From the NCBI RefSeq assembly GCF_001613425.1, contig NZ_BDCI01000008.1, positions 62,001 to 126,000 of the forward strand: DNA of 64,000 nt, read 5' to 3'. A model generated the notes under the pieces. It made no database searches. It saw only the letters and a program-made list of their open reading frames with translations, and was not told where the DNA came from. Numbering within the stretch: position 1 is the first letter of the stretch; each line of letters begins with the position of its first letter. Made by a program: the position numbers and the translations under genes. Source of the stretch: Nocardia vulneris (lineage in GTDB: Bacteria; Actinomycetota; Actinomycetes; Mycobacteriales; Mycobacteriaceae). Shown in pieces: positions 55,758-64,000 of the stretch.

Positions 55758-57641
55758 GTGGCAGGGATTCGGCGCGGCAGATGGGGGCGACGCGAGCGTC
55801 GCGGCAGTCGTCCGGCGCGCGGGCGGTCGGTGCTGTTCGCCACCGCCATGGTCATCCCGCTCGCCGCAGGCATCGCGCCGGCGGCCGCCCAACCTGTCCC
55901 TGAGCCCGCACCCGCGGTGGATCCCGGCGCGGGAGCGACCGTGCAGAAGGTGATCTGGCTGACCGACCGCCGGGTCGCGCTGTGGATCAATTCACCCTCG
56001 ATGGCGGCCCCGATCCAGGTGCAACTGCTGCTCGCCCGAGACTGGGCCACCCGTCCCGACGCCCGGTTCCCGGTGCTGTATCTGCTCGACGGTCTGCGCG
56101 CCACCGACGACGAGAGCGGCTGGACCAAGGACGCGGGCGCCGTCGATTTCTTCGCGGACAAGAACGTCACCGTCGTGCTGCCGATCGGCGGGCAGTCCAG
56201 TTTCTACTCGGACTGGTTGCAGCCCAACAACGGCAAGACCTACAAGTGGGAAACCTTCCTGACCAAGGAATTGCCGCCGCTGCTCGAGGGGCAGTGGCGG
56301 GCCACGGATGTCCGTGGCATGGAAGGACTTTCGATGGGCGGCACGGCGGCCATGTTCCTGGCCGCCCGCAACCCCGGCTTCGTCAAATACGCGGCCTCCT
56401 ACTCCGGCTTCCTCACCACGACCACCATCGGCATGCCGCAGGCCATCCAGTTCGCCATGCGCGACGCGGGCGGCTACGACGTCGGCGCCATGTGGGGCCC
56501 GGCGGGCGGCCCGGAGTGGGCCGCGCACGACCCGTACACCCAGGCCGAGAAGCTGAAGGGCGTCTCGCTGTACGTGTCCAGCGGCAGCGGGGCCACCGGC
56601 CCGTTCGACCAGGCGTCGGCCATCCCCGGTGTGAGCACCAACTACGCGGGCATGGGGCTGGAGATCCTGTCCCGGCTCACCTCGCAGAACTTCGTCACCA
56701 AGCTGGGCAGGCTGGCCATTCCCGCACAGGTGAACTACCGCCCGTCCGGCACGCATTCGTGGCCCTACTGGGATTTCGAGATGCGCCAGTCCTGGGCGCA
56801 GGCCGCCAACGCGCTCGGTGTGGACGCGGGCAAGGGTCCGTGCAGTGTCGGTGGCTCGATCGCGCCGGTGGCCGCGGCGAACGCCTGGCTCGGCGAATGC
56901 CAGTCCCCGGAGTATCCGGTGGCCGGCGGTGTGGCCCAGGACTTCCGGTCCGGCCGGGTCTATTACACGCAGGCCGACGGCGCACATCCGGTCGGCGGCA
57001 TGATCGGCGGCGGTTACCAGGCCGCGCAGGGCCCGGCCGGGCCGCTCGGGTTGCCGACCGGTGACGAGCGCGGGTTGCCCGACGGCCGCGGCCGCATGCA
57101 GTCGTTCCAGCACGGCGCCCTGTATTGGACTCCGCAGACCGGCGCCCAGGTGGTGCGCGGCGCGATCCTCGACGAGTGGGGCAGGCAGGGTTACGAGGGC
57201 GGCCCGGCGGGCTACCCGATCGCGCCCGAGGTCAAGACGCCGAACCGGGACGGTGCGGTGCAGGCGTTCGAGCACGGCCCGTTCTACTACAACGCCAAGA
57301 CCGGGGTGCACCGGGTGCAGGGCTTGATCTTGGACAAGTTCGCCCAAATGGGTTACGAGAACAGCTGGCTCGGCTTCCCCGCCACCGAGGAGCAGCCGCT
57401 GAAGGATCTCGGCCGGTACAGCCGTTTCGAGGGCGGCAATATCTACTGGAGCCCGCTGTCGGGCGCCTGGGCGGTGAAGAACGGCCCGCTCATGGATGCC
57501 TGGCAGGTACTCGGCTATGAGAACGGCAAACTCGGGTATCCGATCAGCGACGAGTTCCCCGTTCCGGGTGGTGTGCAGCAGAACTTCCAAGCCGGCTACA
57601 TCGTCGTGAAGGACGGCAAGCCCGAGGTGCACGGCCTTTAG
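55758..57641 (+). CDS. Mycolyltransferase with C-terminal LGFP repeats, copy E
   Basis: The protein has 627 residues. A signal peptide (to about 44, APAAAQ) leads to a diverged antigen 85 domain with Ser192 (GLSMGGT), Glu302 (GLEILS) and His333 (GTHSW). Residues about 375-610 form LGFP repeats of about 53 residues, seen as GPLGLPTGDE, AGYPIAPEV, LGFPATEEQ and LGYPISDEF. Such repeats anchor proteins in the arabinogalactan layer, as in the corynebacterial Cmt/PS1 type. Two Cys (362, 381) at the domain junction may form a disulfide. It likely works fixed in the wall. Confidence 0.93.
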   Translation: MAGIRRGRWGRRERRGSRPARGRSVLFATAMVIPLAAGIAPAAAQPVPEPAPAVDPGAGATVQKVIWLTDRRVALWINSPSMAAPIQVQLLLARDWATRPDARFPVLYLLDGLRATDDESGWTKDAGAVDFFADKNVTVVLPIGGQSSFYSDWLQPNNGKTYKWETFLTKELPPLLEGQWRATDVRGMEGLSMGGTAAMFLAARNPGFVKYAASYSGFLTTTTIGMPQAIQFAMRDAGGYDVGAMWGPAGGPEWAAHDPYTQAEKLKGVSLYVSSGSGATGPFDQASAIPGVSTNYAGMGLEILSRLTSQNFVTKLGRLAIPAQVNYRPSGTHSWPYWDFEMRQSWAQAANALGVDAGKGPCSVGGSIAPVAAANAWLGECQSPEYPVAGGVAQDFRSGRVYYTQADGAHPVGGMIGGGYQAAQGPAGPLGLPTGDERGLPDGRGRMQSFQHGALYWTPQTGAQVVRGAILDEWGRQGYEGGPAGYPIAPEVKTPNRDGAVQAFEHGPFYYNAKTGVHRVQGLILDKFAQMGYENSWLGFPATEEQPLKDLGRYSRFEGGNIYWSPLSGAWAVKNGPLMDAWQVLGYENGKLGYPISDEFPVPGGVQQNFQAGYIVVKDGKPEVHGL

Positions 57642-57742
57642 TACGGACCGGTCTGTTTCTTGACCGGCCGCGCTCCAGGCCGACTTTCCTTTAGCCTGGT
57701 GGGCGACCTCCCCCGTTTGCGAACAGATCGAGGACAGAATTC

Positions 57743-58279
57743 ATGCAGAGGACCCGTGGCAAGGTATTCGGCGTTGTCGTGGCGATCGCCGCGACCGGCT
57801 TGCTCGCCGCCTGTGGTGGCAACGATTCCACCGCGTCGAGCACGCCGACGCTGACCCGCACCACGGCGGCAACGCAGCCGCCCGCCTCGTCCACCCCCGG
57901 CGACGCCGCCCCGGCCCCGGCGCCTGCTCCGGCCCCGGCTCCGGCGCCCGAATCCGAGCAGGCGCCGGCTCCCGCACCGGAACGGCCGGAGCCGATCGAG
58001 TCCGCGCCGCCCGCGGACACCTCGAAGCTCACCGACAAGGACAAGAAGTACCTCGACGCGCTGAAGCAGCAGGGGGTCACGCCGTCCACCCCCGATATCG
58101 CGCTCAGCGTCGCGGGCTACGTCTGCCAGGGCATCGCCTCCGGTGCGTCCGATCAAGACCTGATGACCTTCGTGACCGCGATGGCCGGCTCCGACCCGTC
58201 CTTCGATCCGGCGAAGATGCCGGTGGAGAAGGCCGGGCAGATCTACGTCAGCGCCGCTAAGCAGACGTACTGCCAGTGA
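57743..58279 (+). CDS. DUF732-type secreted lipoprotein
   Basis: This 178-residue protein has a lipoprotein signal ending LLAAC (residue 24). A Thr/Ser then (Ala-Pro)n linker is followed by a small helical domain: [30 protein letters not shown], and the C-terminal KQTYCQ. The two Cys probably form one disulfide. This is the DUF732 pattern common in mycobacterial secreted proteins; role unknown. The stop overlaps the cutinase start (GTGA), tying it to the lipase. Confidence 0.85.
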   Translation: MQRTRGKVFGVVVAIAATGLLAACGGNDSTASSTPTLTRTTAATQPPASSTPGDAAPAPAPAPAPAPAPESEQAPAPAPERPEPIESAPPADTSKLTDKDKKYLDALKQQGVTPSTPDIALSVAGYVCQGIASGASDQDLMTFVTAMAGSDPSFDPAKMPVEKAGQIYVSAAKQTYCQ

Positions 58280-59262
58280 GCCCGCGCCGCGGAACGACGT
58301 CCCGCCGGTCCCGGCCGGCGGGATGCCTGCTGCTGCTCGCGATCCCGGTGCTGATCATCATCGTGGTGCTGCTGCTGTGGTACCTGCTCGCCGGACCGCT
58401 GCGCCAGCCCAAGCCAGGGCCCAAGCCGCCGGAGGAGCCCACCTCCCAGCCCGCGGACTGCCCGGACGTGCAGATGATCTCGGTGCCCGGCACCTGGGAG
58501 TCGAACAGCAACGACGATCCGCACAACCCGACGGCGAACCCGAACTCGTTGATGCTCAACATCTCCGGACCGGTGGCGCAGCAGTTCCCCAAGGAGCGGC
58601 TCGACGTCTACACCGTCCCCTATGTCGCGCAGTTCTCCAATCCGATCGCGATTCCCCCGGACGGGCAGCAGTCGTACAACAACAGCCGGACCGAGGGCAC
58701 GCAGAACATGGTCAAGGCCATGCAGGAGCGGGCGAGCAGGTGTCCGCTGACCAACTACGTGATCGCCGGCTTCTCCCAGGGCGCGGTCATCGCGGGCGAC
58801 GTCACCAGTCAGATCGCCGCGGGCAAGGGCCCGGTCCCGGCGAAGCGGATCCTCGGCGTGACACTGATCTCGGACGGTCGCCGCACCGGCGACACCGGTC
58901 CCGGTCAAGCGGTGCAGATCGGTGCGGTGCCCGCCGGCGTGGGCGCCGAGGTGGCCTTGAAAGGTCTCAATGTGCCCGGGATCACGATGACCGGTCCGCG
59001 TCCGGGTGGCTTCGGCGAACTGGCCGAGCGGACCTTCACCATCTGTGCGCAGGGCGACCTGATCTGTGACGCGCCGCGAGAGGCCTTGAGTCCGTGGAAC
59101 ATCATGGGCAGCGTCGGCGCACTGGTGCGCGCGGCGGGCAATCCGGTGCACGCGCTGTACAACGGATTCGTCGTCGACGACAACGGCACCACCTCCACCC
59201 AGTGGACCGCGAACTGGGCGAACGGCCTTATCGAGTCGGCCCCGCATCCGCCGCACTCGTGA
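58276..59262 (+). CDS. Cutinase-like membrane-anchored lipase (Rv3802c-type)
   Basis: The protein has 328 residues. A single N-terminal membrane helix (about 17-39) is followed by a Pro-rich linker and the cutinase fold. The nucleophile is Ser167 in GFSQGA, the acid in CAQGDLICD and the His in GNPVHALYN. From memory, the orthologous Rv3802c is an essential phospholipase/thioesterase of the mycomembrane and sits in the same gene order. Start GTG, overlapping the DUF732 gene. Confidence 0.92.
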   Translation: MSPRRGTTSRRSRPAGCLLLLAIPVLIIIVVLLLWYLLAGPLRQPKPGPKPPEEPTSQPADCPDVQMISVPGTWESNSNDDPHNPTANPNSLMLNISGPVAQQFPKERLDVYTVPYVAQFSNPIAIPPDGQQSYNNSRTEGTQNMVKAMQERASRCPLTNYVIAGFSQGAVIAGDVTSQIAAGKGPVPAKRILGVTLISDGRRTGDTGPGQAVQIGAVPAGVGAEVALKGLNVPGITMTGPRPGGFGELAERTFTICAQGDLICDAPREALSPWNIMGSVGALVRAAGNPVHALYNGFVVDDNGTTSTQWTANWANGLIESAPHPPHS

Positions 59263-59450
59263 GATCTCACAGGCCGTACTCCGGTGCGTGCCCAGTACAC
59301 CCAGTGGTGCCGGAGCAAGCGCGCGTCCGGCTGGACACGACGCTGTAAAGTGCGCTGGTGATCGCGACGCGGGTAACCCGTACCGAGTGTCGGGTATGAC
59401 CGCCCCGCACTGTCGCGCCCGGATTTCCTTACAGCCAGGAGCATGAGTTC

Positions 59451-60470
59451 ATGACAGAAGCCGCCGCCCCGGCCGGTGAGTTGACCGCGCTGGGTACGCC
59501 GCTGCGCAGCTTCCGCTTCGCGGCAGCTGGTGAGGGAAACAAGCAAGAAGGTGGCGCCCGCAAGTTCATCCAGACGGCGCAGCAGGCCGAGGAGTACGGC
59601 TTCGACAGTTTCGTCGTGCCCGACCACCTCGGCGACCAGATCGGCCCGATCGCCGCGCTCGGCGCGCTGACTCAGGCCACCGAGCGGATCCGGCTCGGAA
59701 CCTCGGTGCTGGCCAACGGCTTCCGCAACCCGGTGGTGCTGGCCAAGGATCTGGCCACCATCGACGTGCTGTCTAAGGGCAGGCTCGAGGTCGGTCTCGG
59801 CGCGGGCTGGAAGCAGGACGAGTTCGCCGCCGCGGGCATCCCCTACGAGACGCCCGGCGTCCGCCTGGAGAAGCTGGACGAGGCGCTGACCATTCTCGAC
59901 GTGCTGCTGCGCGGTCAGGAGTGCACCTTCGAGGGCAAGCACTACCAGGTGCACGGCGTCAAGGGCACGCCGCGCCCGCGGCAGGGTCCGCGCCCGCCGA
60001 TCTGCACCGGCGGCGGCGGTCCGAAGATGTTGCGCCTGGCCGCCAAGCACGCCGACATCATCTCCGTCGTCCCGGTCACCACCAAGCACGGTAAAGGCCT
60101 CTTGTCGGGCATCACCATGGCCAAGACGATCGAGAAGGTGAACCTGATCCGCGAGGCCGCGGGCGATCGGTTCGCCGATATCGAGCTGAACTGGGCCATC
60201 ACCGCGATCGTCATCACCGACGATCGCGAGAAGACCGCTGAGATGGCGCTTTCCGCGATCGATCGGGGCCTGCACCCGGATCTCGAGGTGGACGTGAAGC
60301 TTTCGGTCGAGGAGATCCTCGAGTCGCCCTACGTCGCCATCGGAACGTTCGAGGAAATCGCCGAGCAGATCCGGCGTGTGCGCCAACTCACCTCGATGTC
60401 GTATGTCGGGGTATTTCCCACCCAGATGGACGCATTCGCCCCCGTTATTCCCCTGCTGCGAGACGAGTGA
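59451..60470 (+). CDS. LLM-class F420-dependent oxidoreductase
   Basis: This 339-residue protein has EEYGFDSFVVPDHLGDQIGPIAALGALTQATERIRLGTSVL and LEVGLGAGWKQDEFAAAGIPY, the landmarks of F420-dependent luciferase-like oxidoreductases, and GGGGPKMLRLAAKHADI in the second half. It lies between the cutinase gene and fadD32, which are adjacent in M. tuberculosis as recalled, so it is an insertion into the mycolate locus. A role in lipid or quinone redox chemistry is possible but not shown. Confidence 0.9.
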   Translation: MTEAAAPAGELTALGTPLRSFRFAAAGEGNKQEGGARKFIQTAQQAEEYGFDSFVVPDHLGDQIGPIAALGALTQATERIRLGTSVLANGFRNPVVLAKDLATIDVLSKGRLEVGLGAGWKQDEFAAAGIPYETPGVRLEKLDEALTILDVLLRGQECTFEGKHYQVHGVKGTPRPRQGPRPPICTGGGGPKMLRLAAKHADIISVVPVTTKHGKGLLSGITMAKTIEKVNLIREAAGDRFADIELNWAITAIVITDDREKTAEMALSAIDRGLHPDLEVDVKLSVEEILESPYVAIGTFEEIAEQIRRVRQLTSMSYVGVFPTQMDAFAPVIPLLRDE

Positions 60471-60664
60471 CCGGGCCTTCTCTGTAACATAACCCTGGTT
60501 TGAGTACATCTAGCCGATAGCGGTCACCGCGCAGACCGCCCAGAATCTGCAAGCTGACTCTCCGCACAGTGGGAGCAGCCAGCGGGCGAAAGCGAGTCGG
60601 GGCCTCACAGGTAACAGCGGCGTAGTCGCCGTCTTGCTGCGTGTGCCTCGGAGGAGAAGAAGGA

Positions 60665-62581
60665 ATGGAAGAGACTTTCGACGACTACCTGGACGAGACC
60701 GGGAACATCCGAATTCCCGAGGATCACACCCTGGTCGATCACGTCGAGAAGCACACCCGGAACGACGCGAACACTCTGGCGTACCGCTACATCGATTACT
60801 CGCGTGAGCGTGATGGTGAGGCCCAGGAACTGACGTGGCGTGAGTTCGGCATTCGGCTGCGCGCGGTGGCCGCTCGACTGCAGCAGGTGACCAACCCGGG
60901 CGACCGGGTCGCGATCCTGGCGCCGCAGGGCTTGGATTACGTGGTCTCCTTCTTCGCCGCGATCTACGCGGGCACCATCTCGGTGCCGCTGTTCGACCCC
61001 GACGAGCCGGGTCACACCGACCGCCTGCACGCCGTGCTCGGCGACTGCGAGCCTGCCGCCATCCTCACCGCGAGCTCCTCCGCGGCGGGCGTGCGTCAGT
61101 TCTTCCGTTCGCTGCCCGCTGCCCAGCGCCCGCGCATCATCGCGGTGGACGCGATCCCCGACAGCGTCGGCGAGGGCTGGGTGCGTCCGGATATCGCCAT
61201 CGATGACATCGCCTACCTGCAGTACACCTCGGGCTCGACCCGGACCCCGGCCGGTGTGGAGATCACTCACCGCGCGGTCGGCACCAACCTGCTGCAGATG
61301 GTCAACTCGATCAACCTGGACTGGAACTCGCGCGGCGTCACCTGGCTGCCGCTGTTCCACGACATGGGCCTGCTCACGGTGATCCTGCCCGCGGTCGGCG
61401 GCAAGTTCATCACCATCATGTCGCCGAGCGCGTTCGTGCGGCGGCCGTACCGCTGGATCAAGGAACTGGCCGCGCAGTCCGACGGCGCCGGAACCTTCGC
61501 CGCCGCACCGAATTTCGCGTTCGAGCATGCCGCCGCGCGTGGTCTGCCGAAGAACGGCGAGTCACTGGATCTGTCCAACGTGATCGGCCTGATCAACGGC
61601 AGCGAGCCGGTGACCACCTCGTCGATGAAGAAGTTCAACGAGGCCTTCGCGCCCTACGGCCTACCCAAGACGGCGATCAAGCCGTGCTACGGCATGGCCG
61701 AGGCGACGCTGTTCGTGTCGGCGACCAAGGCCGAGGACGAAGCCAAGGTCACCTGGGTCGATCGCAACGAGCTCAACGCGGGCCGCATGGTCAAGGTCGA
61801 GCAGGGCACCGACAACGCCATCGCCCAGGTCTCCTGCGGTTACGTCGCGCTGTCGCAGTGGGCCGTGATCGTCGATCCGGAAACCGTCGAAGCCGACGGC
61901 GGCCAGGAACTGCCCGACGGCCGGGTCGGTGAGATCTGGTTGCACGGCAACAACATGGGCATCGGCTACTGGGGTCGCCCGGACGAGACGTCCGCCACCT
62001 TCCAGAACAAGGTGCCGCATCGCCTCGCCGAGGGCAGTCACGCCGAAGGCACCGAGCGCGACGCCAACTGGATGCGCACCGGCGACTACGGCGTGTACCT
62101 CGACGGCGAGCTCTACATCACCGGCCGGGTCAAGGACCTGGTGATCGTCGACGGCCGCAACCACTACCCGCAGGATCTCGAGTTCTCCGCGCAGGAAGCC
62201 TCCAAGGCGCTGCGCCCCGGCTTCGTCGCCGCGTTCTCGGTGCCCGCGAACCAGCTGCCCGCGCTCGTCTTCGATCAGGGCAGCCACTCCGGCCTGAAGT
62301 TCGACGCCGACGACGGCTCCGAGCAGCTGGTGATCGTGGCCGAGCGCGGCCCCGGCGCGGGCAAGGCCGATCCACTGCCGATCGCCGACGAGGTGCGGGC
62401 CGCGGTGGCCGCGCGCCACGGTGTCACCGTTCGTGACGTTCTGCTGGTTCCCGCGGGCTCGATCCCGCGCACCTCCAGCGGCAAGATCGCCCGGCGCGCC
62501 TGCAAGGCCGCCTATCTGGAGGGAACACTGCGGGGTGGTTACACCCAGCAGGCCTTCCCCGATGCACCCGAGGAAGAATGA
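60665..62581 (+). CDS. fadD32: Long-chain fatty acyl-AMP ligase FadD32
   Basis: The protein has 638 residues from ATG 60665, which has GGAGGAGAAG upstream. The adenylation motif [16 protein letters not shown] is followed by [44 protein letters not shown] and the C-terminal [10 protein letters not shown]. The insertion motif typical of fatty acyl-AMP ligases is in the expected region. It activates the meromycolic chain as acyl-AMP and loads the N-terminal ACP of Pks13. The 194-base upstream gap suggests its own promoter. Confidence 0.96.
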   Translation: MEETFDDYLDETGNIRIPEDHTLVDHVEKHTRNDANTLAYRYIDYSRERDGEAQELTWREFGIRLRAVAARLQQVTNPGDRVAILAPQGLDYVVSFFAAIYAGTISVPLFDPDEPGHTDRLHAVLGDCEPAAILTASSSAAGVRQFFRSLPAAQRPRIIAVDAIPDSVGEGWVRPDIAIDDIAYLQYTSGSTRTPAGVEITHRAVGTNLLQMVNSINLDWNSRGVTWLPLFHDMGLLTVILPAVGGKFITIMSPSAFVRRPYRWIKELAAQSDGAGTFAAAPNFAFEHAAARGLPKNGESLDLSNVIGLINGSEPVTTSSMKKFNEAFAPYGLPKTAIKPCYGMAEATLFVSATKAEDEAKVTWVDRNELNAGRMVKVEQGTDNAIAQVSCGYVALSQWAVIVDPETVEADGGQELPDGRVGEIWLHGNNMGIGYWGRPDETSATFQNKVPHRLAEGSHAEGTERDANWMRTGDYGVYLDGELYITGRVKDLVIVDGRNHYPQDLEFSAQEASKALRPGFVAAFSVPANQLPALVFDQGSHSGLKFDADDGSEQLVIVAERGPGAGKADPLPIADEVRAAVAARHGVTVRDVLLVPAGSIPRTSSGKIARRACKAAYLEGTLRGGYTQQAFPDAPEEE

Positions 62582-62629
62582 CGGAAGTTCCCGCCTCGAT
62601 CAGGTCGGAACAGTGGTTGTCTGGCTCGC

Positions 62630-62666
62630 CACTCGGTTCCGGCCTGTGCCGGAACGACACCGAGTG
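62630..62666 (+). other. Hairpin between fadD32 and pks13
   Basis: TTCCGGC (62637-62643) pairs with GCCGGAA (62648-62654) around CTGT. Flanking ACTCGG/CCGAGT arms can extend the stem with a bulge on the right side. There is no T run. It may modulate readthrough or protect a processed end between the two genes. Confidence 0.5.
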
Positions 62667-62724
62667 ATCCGGGCCGTCAATCCCCGCCGCGCAACCGCAC
62701 GCAGACAGGTAGCTTGAGGAATTG

Positions 62725-64000
62725 ATGGCCGACAACGAGTCCACCCAGACGACCGATAACTTGCCCGCCGAGCAGGGTGCCGACCAGGCGCCCGCGCCGG
62801 TGACCGCTGCCGCCACGAGCGGTGCGCGGACCGATCTGTCCGTGGCCGAGCTGCGTGAGTGGCTGCGCCGCTGGGTCGCCGACGCGACCGGGCAGTCGAT
62901 CGAGGCGATCACCGTGGACCGGCCGATGGAAGAGTTCGGGCTCGCCTCGCGCGACGCCCTCGCCCTCGGCGGCGACATCGAGGAACTCACCGGCGTGGTG
63001 CTGAACGCGACCGTCGTCTACCAGCATCCGACCATCGCGTCGCTGGCCGAGGTGGTCATCAACGGCGAGCCGGAGAGCGCGGACGCGGTCTCCGACGACT
63101 CCTTCTATACCGCGGGCTACCAGCCGGGCCAGGCGCACGACATCGCCATCGTCGGCCTGTCGACCCGGTTGCCCGGCGCGGGCGATACGCCGGAGTCGAC
63201 CTGGGAGTTCCTGATCAATCGCGGGGACGGGATCCGGGATCTGCCCGAGGGCCGGTGGGACGAGTTCGCCGCCGACCCGGGTGCGGCAGCCGCCATCGCC
63301 TCGGCCAACACCCTGGGCGGTTATCTGGACCAGGACGTGGTCAAGGGCTTCGACGCGGAGTTCTTCGCGATGTCGCCGCTCGAGGTCGAGAACGTCGATC
63401 CGCAGCAGCGCCTGATGATGGAACTGACCTGGGAAGCGTTGGAGCACGCCAGGATTCCCGCGAGCGAGCTCAAGGGCACGCCGGTCGGTGTCTTCATCGG
63501 TACGTCCACCAGTGACTTCATGCTGGTCGCCGCCCTCGGCGTCGGTAACCAGGATCCGAACCTGCCCGCCTCCGCCGCGGCGTACGGCATCACCGGCGCG
63601 TCCTCCGGCATCATCGCCAACCGCGTCTCCTACTTCTACGACTTCCGCGGCCCGTCCGTCGCGGTGGACACCGCGTGCTCGTCCACGCTGGTCGCCGTGC
63701 ACCAAGCGGTGCGCGCGCTCCGGGACGGCGATGCCGACCTGGCGCTGGCCGGTGGCGTGAACATGCTGCTCGCGCCGATGGTCACCCTCGGCTACGACTC
63801 GGTCGGCGCGGTCGCGAAGAACGGCCGGATCAAGGCGTTCTCCGCCGATGCCGACGGCATGGTTCGTTCCGAGGGCGCCGGTCTCATCGTGCTCAAGCGC
63901 CTTGCCGACGCCGAACGTGACGGCGATCGAATCATGGCCGTCATCAAGGGTTCCGCGATCAACTCCGACGGACGCTCCAACGGCATTGTCGCCCCGAACC
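62725..64000 (+). CDS. pks13: Polyketide synthase Pks13, N-terminal part (runs off window)
   Basis: The ATG at 62725 has TTGAGGA upstream, and the frame is open to the right edge (425 codons). Residues 37-115 are an acyl carrier domain with attachment Ser75 in FGLASRDAL. A ketosynthase begins near IAIVGLSTRLPGAGDTPESTW and has the active-site Cys318 in VDTACSSTL. The N-terminal ACP before KS is the hallmark of Pks13, which condenses the meromycoloyl chain with the alpha branch to form mycolic acid. The AT, second ACP and thioesterase lie outside the window. Confidence 0.96.
   Translation, partial: MADNESTQTTDNLPAEQGADQAPAPVTAAATSGARTDLSVAELREWLRRWVADATGQSIEAITVDRPMEEFGLASRDALALGGDIEELTGVVLNATVVYQHPTIASLAEVVINGEPESADAVSDDSFYTAGYQPGQAHDIAIVGLSTRLPGAGDTPESTWEFLINRGDGIRDLPEGRWDEFAADPGAAAAIASANTLGGYLDQDVVKGFDAEFFAMSPLEVENVDPQQRLMMELTWEALEHARIPASELKGTPVGVFIGTSTSDFMLVAALGVGNQDPNLPASAAAYGITGASSGIIANRVSYFYDFRGPSVAVDTACSSTLVAVHQAVRALRDGDADLALAGGVNMLLAPMVTLGYDSVGAVAKNGRIKAFSADADGMVRSEGAGLIVLKRLADAERDGDRIMAVIKGSAINSDGRSNGIVAPN

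Noticed and set aside
57642..57670. CCGGTC-N8-GACCGG as terminator after mycolyltransferase E
   Set aside because: Only six base pairs and no T run; too weak to call.

Overview
This is a high-GC chromosomal window from a mycolic-acid actinomycete (order Mycobacteriales). The gene mix suggests Nocardia, with Rhodococcus less likely. The evidence is the cell-wall locus on the right: UDP-galactopyranose mutase (glf), galactofuranosyltransferase (glfT2), a PAP2 phosphatase, the decaprenyl-phosphate phosphoribosyltransferase (ubiA), arabinosyltransferase AftB, five consecutive mycolyltransferases of the antigen 85 type, a cutinase-like lipase, FadD32 and Pks13. From memory, the order corresponds to the M. 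tuberculosis Rv3809c-Rv3800c segment. Its flank (HAD phosphatase, tandem acyltransferases, MBL/Rieske protein) resembles Rv3813c-Rv3818.

Layout. 1-4.9 kb: a membrane-linked GGDEF/EAL protein cut by the left edge, an MFS exporter, and two TetR regulators with visible operators. 5-12.3 kb: an MpaB/Lcp-like oxygenase, a methyltransferase/LLM-oxidoreductase pair, the MBL-Rieske protein, a lipoprotein and two tandem PlsC acyltransferases. 12.5-34.1 kb is an accessory block. It holds a 33-codon hydrophobic ORF, a copper operon (copA plus a His-rich secreted protein) behind a CsoR-type promoter, a fatty acid hydroxylase with a GntR regulator carrying a minisatellite-encoded insert, and an MFS exporter. 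It also holds a dipeptide-type ABC transporter operon with three tandem substrate-binding proteins (one frameshifted), a secreted TAP-like peptidase and a two-component system. 34.3-43.2 kb: HAD phosphatase, a large secreted amidase, a SpoIID-like protein, MarR/EamA, a TipA-like MerR regulator and two small membrane proteins. 43.4-64 kb: the cell-wall locus, all on the plus strand, ending inside pks13.

How the genes cooperate. Glf and GlfT2 build the galactan. UbiA and PAP2 make decaprenyl-phosphoribose, the precursor of the arabinose donor, and AftB caps the arabinan. FadD32 and Pks13 finish the mycolic acid, and the mycolyltransferases attach it. Many junctions are 4-base ATGA/GTGA overlaps, indicating translational coupling.

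Unusual points: a vestigial substrate-binding-protein 3' end that still supplies the coupling junction for the next gene; a triplicated 113-115 bp repeat made from a gene's 3' end; a 70-bp palindrome with a second partial copy 37 kb away; a TTPGA repeat inside a GntR effector domain; and a 26-codon minicistron whose stop overlaps the ubiA start.
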